NCBI GenBank assembly: GCA_020832495.1
Contig: JAFIEP010000101.1
Location: 1 to 64,000, forward strand
Source of the DNA: Acidimicrobiia bacterium
Lineage (GTDB): Bacteria; Actinomycetota; Acidimicrobiia; Acidimicrobiales; Acidimicrobilacustridaceae
Direction of reading: 5' to 3'
Length of the DNA: 64,000 bases
Positions 31,890-39,968 of this stretch are shown piece after piece (positions within the stretch are counted from its first letter, which is position 1; each line of letters begins with the position of its first letter). Position numbers and translations under genes: made by a program. Below the pieces are notes generated by a model. It had not been told where the DNA came from and searched no databases. It saw only the letters and a program-made list of their open reading frames with translations.

Positions 31890-32882
31890 ATGGCTGATCA
31901 ACCACCTCCCGTTGGCGACCGTTCGCAGACCTCGGCACCCGAGCTGGTGGTGGAGATCCGCAACGCATCGAAACGCTTCGGCACGGTGCCGGCGCTCAGC
32001 AACCTGACCATCGTGGCGCCCCGGGGGCGCATCACCGTCCTGCTCGGGCCCAACGGTGCCGGGAAGACCACCGCCATCCGCCTGGTCACCGGCGCACTCA
32101 CCCCTGACAGCGGCAGCGTCCGAACGTTCGGTCTGGATCCCGACGCCGACGGCGAGGAGGTGCGGCGTCGCTGTGGGGTGGTCTCGGCCAAGCCCGCCCT
32201 CTACGACCGGCTCTCGGGTTGGGACAACCTCCGCTATGCAGCCTCGTTGTACGGGCTCGGCGACGATGCCCTGGATCGCATCGACGATGCCGCCACCCGG
32301 TTCGGCATCCGCGACGCCCTCGACCAGCAGGTCGGTGGCTACTCCACCGGCATGAAGACCCGCCTCGCCCTCTCCAGAGCCATCCTCGCCGATCCGGACC
32401 TCTTGTTGTTCGACGAGCCGACCAGCGGGCTGGACCCGGAGTCCTCCCAGGCCGTCCTGGCACTGATCCGCAAGATGACCGGTGAAGGACGGACCGTCGT
32501 GATGTGCACGCACCTACTGATCGAGGCGGAGGGTCTGGCCGACCAGATCGTCGTGCTCGACACCGGCACGGACCTGCTCACCGGCGCCCAGGACGAACTC
32601 GTGGCGCGCTATTGGCCCTATCCGTTGGTGCGGCTGGAGGCGGAGCGACCCCTCGACCCCGGTCGCCTCGCCACCCATGACGCCGTGCACACCGTGGCCC
32701 CCCATCCGGCGGGTGGCCTGCAGGTGGAACTGACCGACAGGGCCCTCCTGGCCGGACTGGTGGCCGACCTGGTCGGCGAGGGCATCCCGTTGACCCGGGT
32801 GGATCCCCACGAGCCCACGCTCGAGGAGCTCTACTTCGCGGTGCGACGAGATCGATCCGCTGCGGAAGCGGTGGCGTCGTGA
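31890..32882 (+). CDS. ABC transporter ATP-binding protein
   Basis: A 330-residue ATPase of the ABC-2 exporter type. It has Walker A LLGPNGAGKTTAIRLVTGAL, signature VGGYSTGMKTRLALSRAIL (the STGMK variant of LSGGQ, normal for this DrrA/NatA-like group), Walker B LLLFDEPTSGLDPES and the switch His in MCTHLLIEAE. A C-terminal extension of about 100 residues follows the nucleotide-binding domain. The permease gene overlaps its stop by 4 bases (GTGA), so they form one transporter. The substrate (drug, lipid or Na+) is unknown. It is divergent from ruvC and inserted between yebC and ruvC, which are adjacent in many actinobacteria. Confidence 0.93.
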   Translation: MADQPPPVGDRSQTSAPELVVEIRNASKRFGTVPALSNLTIVAPRGRITVLLGPNGAGKTTAIRLVTGALTPDSGSVRTFGLDPDADGEEVRRRCGVVSAKPALYDRLSGWDNLRYAASLYGLGDDALDRIDDAATRFGIRDALDQQVGGYSTGMKTRLALSRAILADPDLLLFDEPTSGLDPESSQAVLALIRKMTGEGRTVVMCTHLLIEAEGLADQIVVLDTGTDLLTGAQDELVARYWPYPLVRLEAERPLDPGRLATHDAVHTVAPHPAGGLQVELTDRALLAGLVADLVGEGIPLTRVDPHEPTLEELYFAVRRDRSAAEAVAS

Positions 32883-33724
32883 ACTGGCACCGGATCCGGG
32901 TGGTGTGTACCACCGACCTGCGCCAGCTCTGGCAGTCGAAGGACTTCTGGGTGCCGATGCTGTTACTCGGCAGCATCTTCTTCCTGTTCGTCCCGCTGTT
33001 GTTGCTGAGCACCATCAACTCGGTGGGCGAAGGTGCCACCGCGCAGCGGTTGGCCCAACAGCTCGACGTGCTCCCCGCAGCCACCCAGGCCCAGATCGAC
33101 GAGAACCTGCCGGCCGGCTCCCCACCCCAGAGCAGGGTCATCTACGCCCTTGCCGTCTTCCTCCTGGCCCCGATTGCCGTCGTCGTCCCCCTCACCATCT
33201 CCGCGGCGGTGGGCGCCGCCACCATCGTGGGGGAGCGCGAGCGGGGCACGGGCGAGTTCCTGGCCCACTCCCCCGCCTCCACCCGCGAGATCTACCTCGG
33301 CAAGCTCATCGCCAGCTTCATCCCGGGATACCTCACCACCATCGGCGGTTTTGCCATCTACTCCGTCCTGGTGAACGCCTTCCTGGCCCCTCGGGCCGGT
33401 CGGCTGGTGTTCCCCACCGGGCCGTGGTGGCTCCTCATCTTGTGGGTGCTCCCCGCGTTCCTGCTCCTGGCCCTCTCGCTGATCCTGCGCATCTCAGCCA
33501 GGGTCCGCTCCACTGCCGCTGCCCAACAAGCGGCGGGGCTGGTCAGCTTCCCGCTCATCATCTTGGGCTACACCCAGTCGACCGGAGCCCTTTTCGGTAC
33601 GAACGTGGTGCAGATCACGTTCGTGCTCGGCGGCGTCGCCTGGGTGGTGGCCGCGCTCAGCCTGGCCAGCGGCATGCGTTCGGTCCGGCGCTCCGATCTC
33701 CTCGGCGTGGCGAACAATCGCTGA
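32879..33724 (+). CDS. ABC-2 type transporter permease
   Basis: A 281-residue membrane protein. One helix near the N-terminus (about 20-44, FWVPMLLLGSIFFLFVPLLLLS) is followed by an extracytoplasmic loop and five more hydrophobic segments. VGAATIVGERERGTGEFLAHSPASTREIYLGKLIASFIPGY is the classic ABC-2 permease coupling region. The GTG start overlaps the stop of the ATPase gene. Together they should form an exporter, possibly acting on envelope lipids or toxic compounds; nothing in the sequence fixes the substrate. It converges on the peroxiredoxin gene across a tandem repeat. Confidence 0.9.
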   Translation: MNWHRIRVVCTTDLRQLWQSKDFWVPMLLLGSIFFLFVPLLLLSTINSVGEGATAQRLAQQLDVLPAATQAQIDENLPAGSPPQSRVIYALAVFLLAPIAVVVPLTISAAVGAATIVGERERGTGEFLAHSPASTREIYLGKLIASFIPGYLTTIGGFAIYSVLVNAFLAPRAGRLVFPTGPWWLLILWVLPAFLLLALSLILRISARVRSTAAAQQAAGLVSFPLIILGYTQSTGALFGTNVVQITFVLGGVAWVVAALSLASGMRSVRRSDLLGVANNR

Positions 33725-33738
33725 GACGGGCCACCAAT

Positions 33739-33810
33739 TCAGTGGTTCGCCCAGACTCAGTGGTTCGCCCAGACTCAGTTGTCCGCCCAGGCTCAGTGGT
33801 TCGCCGAGGC
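33739..33810. repeat. 18-bp tandem repeat, four copies, overlapping the peroxiredoxin 3' end
   Basis: Unit TCAGTGGTTCGCCCAGAC. Copies start at 33739, 33757, 33775 and 33793; the first two are identical, the third differs at three positions and the fourth, inside the coding region, at two. On the minus strand every copy contains an in-frame TGA at the same place, so the end of the gene (codons for Ala-Asn-His-stop) is followed by three more stop-bearing copies. Confidence 0.9.
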
Positions 33811-34272
33811 CTCCCGCACCGCCTCCACGATCTCCTCGGTCGGACGGAAGGTGAGCCCGGCGGTGGAGCGGTGGGCGTAGCGCACCACACCGGCAGCGTC
33901 GATGACGAACACGCTCCGCCGGTAGAAGCCGAGCGGTCCCAGCGTGCCGAAGGCCTCCGCAGCCTCGCGTTCGGTGTCGGCGAGCAACGGGAAGGCGAAC
34001 CCCCCGTTGGCGGCGGCGAAGCGCTCGTGGTCCTCCACCGACTGCGGGCTCAGGGCCAGCACCTGCGCGCCGACCTTCTCGAACTGCGAGATGTCCGCCG
34101 TGTAGCTCATCAGCTGCACCGTGCACACCGGTGAGGCGTCCGCCGGGTAGAACGCCAGCACCACTGGTTGACCGCGGTACTCGCTGAGTCGGAACCGGCG
34201 GCGGGTCCCTGGATCCCCCTCGGTACCTTCCAGGTCGATCTCGGGTGCGAGGACACCTCGACTGAGGGTCAC
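33793..34272 (-). CDS. bcp: Peroxiredoxin, one-Cys Bcp/AhpC-TSA type
   Basis: A 159-residue thioredoxin-fold peroxidase. FRLSEYRGQPVVLAFYPADASPVCTVQL carries the peroxidatic Cys (about residue 50) in the P-V-C-T context, with the supporting Arg in FYRRSVFVIDAAG. This is the only cysteine in the protein, so no internal resolving Cys exists and reduction must come from an external thiol; mycothiol is a fair candidate because mshC is in the window. It removes hydrogen or organic peroxides in the cytoplasm. The GTG start is three bases downstream of the yebC stop, in the pdxS-pdxT-yebC direction. Its last codons belong to an 18-bp tandem repeat. Confidence 0.88.
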   Translation of the reverse strand: MTLSRGVLAPEIDLEGTEGDPGTRRRFRLSEYRGQPVVLAFYPADASPVCTVQLMSYTADISQFEKVGAQVLALSPQSVEDHERFAAANGGFAFPLLADTEREAAEAFGTLGPLGFYRRSVFVIDAAGVVRYAHRSTAGLTFRPTEEIVEAVREASANH

Positions 34273-34275
34273 TGC

Positions 34276-35031
34276 TCAGGCGTCGACGGCGATCGACGCG
34301 AACACGTCGTCGGAGATGTCGAAGTTGGCATACACGTCACCGACGTCGTCGTGGTCCTCGAGGGCGTCGATGACACGGAGCACGGCCTTCGCCTCCTCGA
34401 CGCCTCCGAGCGGGACACTCGTGGTCGGGACCATCGTCACGTCGGCGGATTCGTAGGCCAGGCCGGCGGCGTCGAGCGCGTCCCGGACCTCGGGGAGGTC
34501 GGTCGGTGCACAGGTCAGGCGCCAGGCGTCGCCGTCGTCGGTGAGGTCCTCGGCGCCGGCGTCGAGCGCGGCCTCCATGACGGCCTCCTCGTCGACCGAC
34601 CCGGGGAGGGTGACGACCCCCTTGCGCTCGAACTGCCAGGCCACCGACCCCGGTTCGGCGATCGATCCACCGAGCTTCTTGAACAGGCTGCGGATCTCCG
34701 AGCCAGTGCGGTTCCGGTTGTCGGTGAGCACCTCGGCGAGCACGGCGACCCCGTGCGGCGCGTAACCCTCGTAGGTCACGGCCTCGTAGTTCACGCCCTC
34801 GAGTTCGCCCGTCCCCCGCTTGACGGCCCGGTCGATGGTGTCGAGCGGCACCGAGGCGTCACGCGCCTTCTGGTACATGGTGCGCAAGGTCGGGTTGGCG
34901 TCGACGTCGCCCCCACCCTCTCGGGCGGCGACCTCCACCTGCCGGATCAGCTTGGCGAACAGCTTTCCCCGCTTGGCGTCGAGCGCACCCTTCTTGTGCT
35001 TGATGGTGGCCCACTTGGAGTGACCCGACAT
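34276..35031 (-). CDS. yebC: YebC/PmpR-family regulator or translation factor
   Basis: A 251-residue YebC-family protein of normal length. It opens MSGHSKWATIKHKKGALDAKRGKLFAKLIRQ, the family signature, and continues with DTIDRAVKRG, YEGYAPHGVAVLAEVLTDNRNRT and the Asp/Glu-rich C-terminus. Members were described as transcriptional regulators and more recently as factors that relieve ribosome stalling at proline stretches. ATG 35031 is preceded by AAGGAG with short spacing; the frame is open further upstream but without homology. It lies in the conserved pdxS-pdxT-yebC-(ruv) neighbourhood, with the peroxiredoxin gene three bases after it. Confidence 0.96.
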   Translation of the reverse strand: MSGHSKWATIKHKKGALDAKRGKLFAKLIRQVEVAAREGGGDVDANPTLRTMYQKARDASVPLDTIDRAVKRGTGELEGVNYEAVTYEGYAPHGVAVLAEVLTDNRNRTGSEIRSLFKKLGGSIAEPGSVAWQFERKGVVTLPGSVDEEAVMEAALDAGAEDLTDDGDAWRLTCAPTDLPEVRDALDAAGLAYESADVTMVPTTSVPLGGVEEAKAVLRVIDALEDHDDVGDVYANFDISDDVFASIAVDA

Positions 35032-35063
35032 CGTGCTCCTTCGAGATCGTGTGACCAGCGATC

Positions 35064-35717
35064 CTACTCTGCGCCAGTGGGCTCCGGGACAACGAGTCGC
35101 TCGGTGGGACGGTCGAGCGATGCCACCCATCGGGCGTGGAGGCGGAGGTCCCCGCTGAGCTCGGGATGGAAGGCGGCCAGCAGGAAGGGGCCCTGCTCAC
35201 ACAGCACCGGTACGCCGTCGAGCGTCGCCAGGGGCCGCACCGCAGGCCCGTGGGCCTCGATCAGCGGAGCACGGATGAAGACGCCGGGGAACGGCCCGCC
35301 GTCGAGGCCGTCGACAACGAGGGACGTCTCGAACGACGCACTCTGGCGGCCGTACCCGTTGCGCCGCACGGACACGTCGACCGTCTCGAAGCTCCACTGG
35401 TCGCCCCGGCCGTCGAGGATCTCCCTGGCCAGCAGGATCATGCCTGCGCACGTACCGAAGGTCGGCAGTCCGTCGGCCAACGCGTCCTGCAGCGGCTGGC
35501 GGATGCCGCAGCGATCGAGCAGCAACGCCATGGTGGTCGACTCGCCACCGGGCAACACCAAGCCGTCGAGGCCGTCGAGGTGAGCCGGCTGGCGGATCTC
35601 CCGGACCCGGGCGCCCACCGCTTCGAGCATGTCCCGATGCCGCTCCACTGCTCCTTGCACGGCGAGCAGGCCGACGAGCGGACGGTCGGCGACCTCCTGG
35701 GGTGCGGGGAGGCTCAC
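35064..35717 (-). CDS. pdxT: Pyridoxal 5'-phosphate synthase glutaminase subunit PdxT
   Basis: A 217-residue class-I glutamine amidotransferase that supplies ammonia to PdxS for vitamin B6 synthesis. [16 protein letters not shown] starts the domain; [11 protein letters not shown], the nucleophile elbow [11 protein letters not shown] (catalytic Cys) and [12 protein letters not shown] (His and Glu of the triad) are all present. GTG 35717 overlaps the pdxS TGA (GTGA), giving coupled synthesis of the two subunits; the TTG one codon upstream is less likely. Confidence 0.96.
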   Translation of the reverse strand: MSLPAPQEVADRPLVGLLAVQGAVERHRDMLEAVGARVREIRQPAHLDGLDGLVLPGGESTTMALLLDRCGIRQPLQDALADGLPTFGTCAGMILLAREILDGRGDQWSFETVDVSVRRNGYGRQSASFETSLVVDGLDGGPFPGVFIRAPLIEAHGPAVRPLATLDGVPVLCEQGPFLLAAFHPELSGDLRLHARWVASLDRPTERLVVPEPTGAE

Positions 35718-36643
35718 CAACCGCGGTCGGACAAGCGAGTGTCGAGCGAGTCGATCTCGATGCCGTCCATGGCGCTGCCCAGCCCCCGGCTCACCTTGGC
35801 CAGGATGGACGCGTCGGCGTAGTTCGTGGTCGCCTCCACGATGGCTGCGGCGCGCCGTGCCGGATCATCGCTCTTGAAGATGCCGGATCCGACGAACACC
35901 GCCTCGGCCCCAAGTTGCATGACGAGCGCAGCGTCGGCCGGTGTGGCGATGCCCCCGGCACAGAACAGGGGCACGGGCAGTCGACCGGTCGACGCCACCT
36001 CCTGCACCAGCGGGAGCGGCGCCGAGAGGCGCTTGGCCCACTCGAACTGCTCGGCGGCGTCGGCCTGGGTGAGCTTGCGGATGTCACCACGGATCGACCG
36101 CAGGTGACGCACCGCCTCGACGATGTTGCCGGTGCCGGCCTCGCCCTTGGAACGAATGAGCGCCGCGCCCTCGCTGATCCGTCGCAGCGCTTCGCCGAGG
36201 TTGGTGGCGCCGCACACGAAGGGCACGGTGAACGCCCACTTGTCGATGTGGTGTGCTTCGTCGGCCGGCGTCAGCACCTCGCTCTCGTCGATGTAGTCGA
36301 CGTCGAGGGCGGCGAGGATCTGGGCCTCGGCGAAGTGCCCGATGCGGGCCTTGGCCATGACCGGGATGGTGACCGTCGCTTGGATCCCCTCGATCATCTC
36401 CGGGTCCGACATGCGGGCCACACCACCGTCGGCGCGGATGTCGGCAGGCACCCGCTCGAGGGCCATGACCGCCACGGCACCGGCGTCCTCGGCGACACGA
36501 GCCTGCTCGGCGTCGACCACGTCCATGATGACCCCGCCCGACAGCATCTCGGCCAGCCCACGCTTGACGAGATCGGTGCCGGTGCGGGCACCGTCGTCGC
36601 TGCCCGAACCGCCGGACGCCTGAGTGGTGGAGTGATCGCTCAT
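35714..36643 (-). CDS. pdxS: Pyridoxal 5'-phosphate synthase subunit PdxS
   Basis: A 309-residue TIM-barrel synthase that joins ribose 5-phosphate, glyceraldehyde 3-phosphate and ammonia into pyridoxal phosphate. After a 20-residue variable leader come [83 protein letters not shown] and [14 protein letters not shown], which hold the two catalytic lysines and phosphate loops. ATG 36643 has TAGACT six bases before it, so the pdxS-pdxT-yebC-bcp message is probably leaderless. Confidence 0.97.
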   Translation of the reverse strand: MSDHSTTQASGGSGSDDGARTGTDLVKRGLAEMLSGGVIMDVVDAEQARVAEDAGAVAVMALERVPADIRADGGVARMSDPEMIEGIQATVTIPVMAKARIGHFAEAQILAALDVDYIDESEVLTPADEAHHIDKWAFTVPFVCGATNLGEALRRISEGAALIRSKGEAGTGNIVEAVRHLRSIRGDIRKLTQADAAEQFEWAKRLSAPLPLVQEVASTGRLPVPLFCAGGIATPADAALVMQLGAEAVFVGSGIFKSDDPARRAAAIVEATTNYADASILAKVSRGLGSAMDGIEIDSLDTRLSDRGW

Positions 36644-36649
36644 GGACTC

Positions 36650-36655
36650 AGTCTA
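36650..36655 (-). promoter_or_regulatory. -10 element TAGACT of pdxST, leaderless
   Basis: Six bases before the pdxS ATG at 36643; no ribosome site. Confidence 0.6.
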
Positions 36656-36716
36656 CGGCTCCGCCGAGTGCTCCGGCGAAGCGATTGGCGACCAGGGAGC
36701 CCCGTTCCGAGCGGGC

Positions 36717-37802
36717 TCACACGGCGGCGTCGAACAACTCGGCGGCTCGCTCGGGGCTCATCACGGTGGCCACCGCGTCCCGACTCGGCAAGCCAACCCA
36801 GGTCGGACCGGGAGTGAGACCCGGTCGGGCACCGTCGGTGGTCTCGTAAATGGTGGCGGACTCGAGTGTGGGCCGGTCCCACTGCACCTCGATGACGTGC
36901 CCGGCAGTGAACAGCAGCGCCGTGCCCGACCCCGTGGTGCGGGCGACGGGCGACCCCGAGGAGTTGTCGTAGTCGACGTGCTGCACGACCACGTTGGTGG
37001 GACAGAGTTGACGACCTTCCCCGTCGGTCATCGGCCCACCCTGATAGCGGAGCCAGCATCCTTCGCCAGCGGACCAGACGTATTCAACGGTGTTGGCCGA
37101 CCCCCCACCGAACTCGATGACCACACCGGCGGCCGGCACACCGAGGAGCGGGTCGTCGTCGTCACGGTAGAGGAAGAGGTCGCGCGGTCGACGGGCATCC
37201 TCGGCGGTGAAGTGTTCGCGGATGGTCGGCACCGAGGTGAACAGGTTGTGCGGGGCCGACCGGCCGGATTGGCGCCAGTAGTGGTCCCAACCCACCGAGT
37301 GGCTCACGTCCTGCAACAACCCGTTGTCCTGCGCGCGGCGGACCTCCTCGCTCACCCCCGGATTCGCACCCGACCACAACAGGAGCGGTCGCTCGAGGTT
37401 GGCCAGCAACTCGATGTCGCTCGAGCGCGCCGATCGCACCGGACCGACCGGATCGGGGCTGTGCGAGTGGAAAACGGCAGCGAACCGGGTGATCCCCTCG
37501 ACCAGCAGTTCGTAAACCACGTCGGCCTGCTCGAGCCCGACGTGCGGACGAGCGGACGGACTGTTGTCGATCTTGGCCACGACGGCCGGGAAGTCGGTGA
37601 GCGCCGGGTCGTCGACCGCCACGCCGCTCAAGGGCCAGCTGTACTCCGGCGGCGGCTCGGTCGTGGTGGTCGGCGCGACCGTGGTCGTCGTCTCCGCCGC
37701 CGTGGTCGGCGTCGGTTCAACGGCCTCGGAACCGCTGCATGCAGCAGCGAGCAACCCGAGCGCCGCCACCACAGCGAGCATCGGGAACGAACGACGGTTC
37801 AC
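36717..37802 (-). CDS. DUF3048 (YerB-like) lipoprotein 1
   Basis: A 361-residue exported protein. The N-terminus NRRSFPMLAVVAALGLLAAACSGS is a lipoprotein signal with its lipidation Cys, followed by a Thr/Pro-rich spacer (about 25-48, TTTTVAPTTTTEP). The DUF3048 body includes VVAKIDNSPSARPHVGLEQADVVYELLVEGITRFAAVFHS, PVGPVRSARSSDIELLA, and a C-terminal domain with NVVVQHVDYDNSSGSPVARTTGSGTALLF. The family is related to Bacillus YerB; function is not established. GTG 37802 is chosen because GGAGGAA lies just upstream. The paralogue upstream is 107 bases away. The pair may act on cell wall or envelope proteins, an inference from localisation only. Confidence 0.86.
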   Translation of the reverse strand: MNRRSFPMLAVVAALGLLAAACSGSEAVEPTPTTAAETTTTVAPTTTTEPPPEYSWPLSGVAVDDPALTDFPAVVAKIDNSPSARPHVGLEQADVVYELLVEGITRFAAVFHSHSPDPVGPVRSARSSDIELLANLERPLLLWSGANPGVSEEVRRAQDNGLLQDVSHSVGWDHYWRQSGRSAPHNLFTSVPTIREHFTAEDARRPRDLFLYRDDDDPLLGVPAAGVVIEFGGGSANTVEYVWSAGEGCWLRYQGGPMTDGEGRQLCPTNVVVQHVDYDNSSGSPVARTTGSGTALLFTAGHVIEVQWDRPTLESATIYETTDGARPGLTPGPTWVGLPSRDAVATVMSPERAAELFDAAV

Positions 37803-37908
37803 AAGAGTTCCTCCGTGGAATGCGAGTTCGAATCCTCGCTCCGCCCGGGCCACACGCTAGATGTCGGCGAGTGTGCACAGGTGGATGACCCCACCACCTG
37901 CACGATGG

Positions 37909-39039
37909 TCACTCCCCACCGTCGCCGACGGCCGCCGCAGACTCGACGATGGTTGCTTCGGCGTCGGTCGGCAGGAGCAGCACCCAGGTGGTTCCGGGAC
38001 GGAGCGACACCGGATCCCCGGCCACGTCGGTGAGCGCCGCCGGCTGATCCAGGTCGCTGCGGGACCACCGGCCCTCGACCAGTTGCTCAGCGGTGAGGAT
38101 CCACGCCGCCCCACCCGCCGCATCGACCAGCCGCGCCTCGGGTACCAGTGCCCCGGCGGAGTCCCGGATACCGGTGTCCTCGTAGTCGACGAAGAGCACC
38201 ACCACGTTCTGTGGCGCCACCACCAGGTCCTCTTCGTCGACGTGGGGTGTGGGTTCTGACGCCCCACCGCCCGCACCGCCACCTTGACGGCGAGCCCACC
38301 CCGCTCGCTCCTCGTCCCACTCGTGAGTCACGAGCACACCGCCCGAGCCGAACCGGACGCTGATCCCCTCGATGGGACGAGCGTCGGACGTACCGGGGGC
38401 ATCGGCGCTGTAGGCGAACTGCGGCTCGGGCGGGGGGCCGTCAGCCACCGGGAGTGCCCACAACAACCCAGTGGACGTGAACAGGTCCTCCGGCGCGCGA
38501 CGCTCGGGACGCCGCTCGTACGCCTCCGGTGCCACCCCCACCCCGGCGTCCACCAGGGGGCCGCTGCGGATCATGGCCAGGAAGGTGTCGTTGGCGCCAC
38601 TGAAGGCGAACAGCGGGTCGTTGAACGACGCCACGATCTCGATGTCGGTGCTGCGCCCCGAACGCACCGGGCCGATCGCCGCAGCATCCGTCGAGTGGTA
38701 CACGGCGGCGAACCGGGTGATCGAACCCTCGACCAGTTCCTCGAACACGATGTCGGCCTCGGCCAGGCCGGCCTGCGGACGGGCGCGTCCGTCGTTGTTG
38801 TCGATCTTGACCACCAGCGCCGGCCGTTCCAGCGCGGTGTCGACCTCGAGTCCGGTCAGCGGGGCGACGACGGGTATCGCCTCGGTGGTGGTCGGCGACA
38901 CCACGTCGGCGTCACTGTCGTCACCGCCCGAACACGACGCGGCGACCAGCACGGCGACGGCTGCCACCCAACCGATCGTTCTCGTCCGCGGACCCCGTGG
39001 GGACGTCGTCGGTACACGGTGCCGCATGTGGTGCTCCAT
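37909..39039 (-). CDS. DUF3048 (YerB-like) lipoprotein 2
   Basis: A 376-residue paralogue of the next gene downstream. A basic n-region (RGPRTRTIGW), hydrophobic core and VAASCSGGDDSDAD give a lipoprotein signal. The DUF3048 body repeats the same landmarks: VVKIDNNDGRARPQAGLAEADIVFEELVEGSITRFAAVYHS, IGPVRSGRSTDIEI and NVVVLFVDYEDTGIRDS. ATG 39039 overlaps the htpX TGA by one base (TGATG); a second Met four codons in is an alternative start. Tandem duplication with divergence is clear. Synthesis coupled to the HtpX protease suggests an envelope quality-control or surface role, but no direct evidence is visible. Confidence 0.86.
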   Translation of the reverse strand: MEHHMRHRVPTTSPRGPRTRTIGWVAAVAVLVAASCSGGDDSDADVVSPTTTEAIPVVAPLTGLEVDTALERPALVVKIDNNDGRARPQAGLAEADIVFEELVEGSITRFAAVYHSTDAAAIGPVRSGRSTDIEIVASFNDPLFAFSGANDTFLAMIRSGPLVDAGVGVAPEAYERRPERRAPEDLFTSTGLLWALPVADGPPPEPQFAYSADAPGTSDARPIEGISVRFGSGGVLVTHEWDEERAGWARRQGGGAGGGASEPTPHVDEEDLVVAPQNVVVLFVDYEDTGIRDSAGALVPEARLVDAAGGAAWILTAEQLVEGRWSRSDLDQPAALTDVAGDPVSLRPGTTWVLLLPTDAEATIVESAAAVGDGGE

Positions 39040-39935
39040 CAGAGCTCACGGAGCGCGGCGATGCGCTCCTCGAGGGGTGGGTGGGTGTCGAAGAGATGCG
39101 TCCACTTGCTGGCCGAGCGGGTGTCGTCGCGATGCGGCACCGGTTCCTCGATCCACATGTGTGCCGTTGCCCGGTTGGCCGACTGCACCACCGCAGGGTT
39201 CGCCCGCAGCTTCTCGAGCGCCGAGATGAGCCCCGGCGGGTACCGGGTCATCTCCACCGCCGACATGTCGGCCAGGCTCTCCCGACGTCGACTGACGGCG
39301 AGTTGCAACGCCTTGGCGGCGATCGGTGCGATGGCGATGAGCACCAGGGCCAGGAGCACGATGGGGCCACTGGCACTGTTGCCGCCACCTCGGCGGCCGC
39401 CGCCGAACCACAGCGCCCGGATGCCGACATCAGCGAGCAGCGCCGCCGCCCCCACCATCGTGACGGCCAGGGTCCCCACCAGGATGTCGTAATTCTTGAT
39501 GTGGCTCAGTTCGTGGGCCAGCACCCCTTCGAGTTCCACCCGGTTCATGGTCTCGAGCAGGCCAGTGGTCACGGCGATGGCCGCATGGTTGGGGTTCCGC
39601 CCAGTGGCGAAGGCGTTGGGCGCCGGGTCGGCGATCACGTACAGGCGCGGCTTCGGGAGCCCCGAGGCGATGCAGAGCCCTTCCACCAGGTTGTGGAGCC
39701 GGGCATAGGTCTGCTCGTCGGCCGGTTGCGCACGACTCATGGCCAAGGCGATCGTGTCGGACTTCCAGTACGAGGTGAAGGCCATGGCGCCGGCGACCAC
39801 CACGGCCACCACCAGACCAGCCGGTCCGTAGCCGATCAGGACGTTGAAGGCCACACCGACCAACACGAGGAACACGACGAAGGCCGCCACCAAGAGGGCG
39901 GAACGTCGCTTGTTCTGGGCAACCTGCTCGTACAG
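39039..39935 (-). CDS. htpX: HtpX-like M48 membrane zinc protease, probable CTG start
   Basis: A 298-residue membrane protease. The N-terminus reads (L/M)YEQVAQNKRRSALLVAAFVVFLVLVG, matching the family's MYEQIAxNKRRS opening, but the first codon is CTG (39935). The frame is closed by a TGA seven codons earlier and has no ATG, GTG or TTG until 39893, inside the first helix. GGAG lies ten bases before the CTG. Zinc ligands are HELSH, with the downstream Glu in RRRESLADMSAVEMTRYPPGL; four hydrophobic segments and the TGRNPNHAAIAVTTGLL strand are as expected. HtpX degrades damaged membrane proteins. lemA lies 33 bases upstream, a common partner. Confidence 0.9.
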   Translation of the reverse strand: MYEQVAQNKRRSALLVAAFVVFLVLVGVAFNVLIGYGPAGLVVAVVVAGAMAFTSYWKSDTIALAMSRAQPADEQTYARLHNLVEGLCIASGLPKPRLYVIADPAPNAFATGRNPNHAAIAVTTGLLETMNRVELEGVLAHELSHIKNYDILVGTLAVTMVGAAALLADVGIRALWFGGGRRGGGNSASGPIVLLALVLIAIAPIAAKALQLAVSRRRESLADMSAVEMTRYPPGLISALEKLRANPAVVQSANRATAHMWIEEPVPHRDDTRSASKWTHLFDTHPPLEERIAALREL

Positions 39936-39968
39936 GGCTCTACGACTCCGGCGTCAGCAGCGCACAGA

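Noticed and set aside
37826-37848. tRNA T-arm-like segment (GAGTTCGAATCC) before the first DUF3048 gene
   Set aside because: The five-base stem needs an extra loop base, no acceptor-stem partner lies about 70 bases upstream on either strand, and no anticodon arm is visible. Treated as chance or a decayed remnant.
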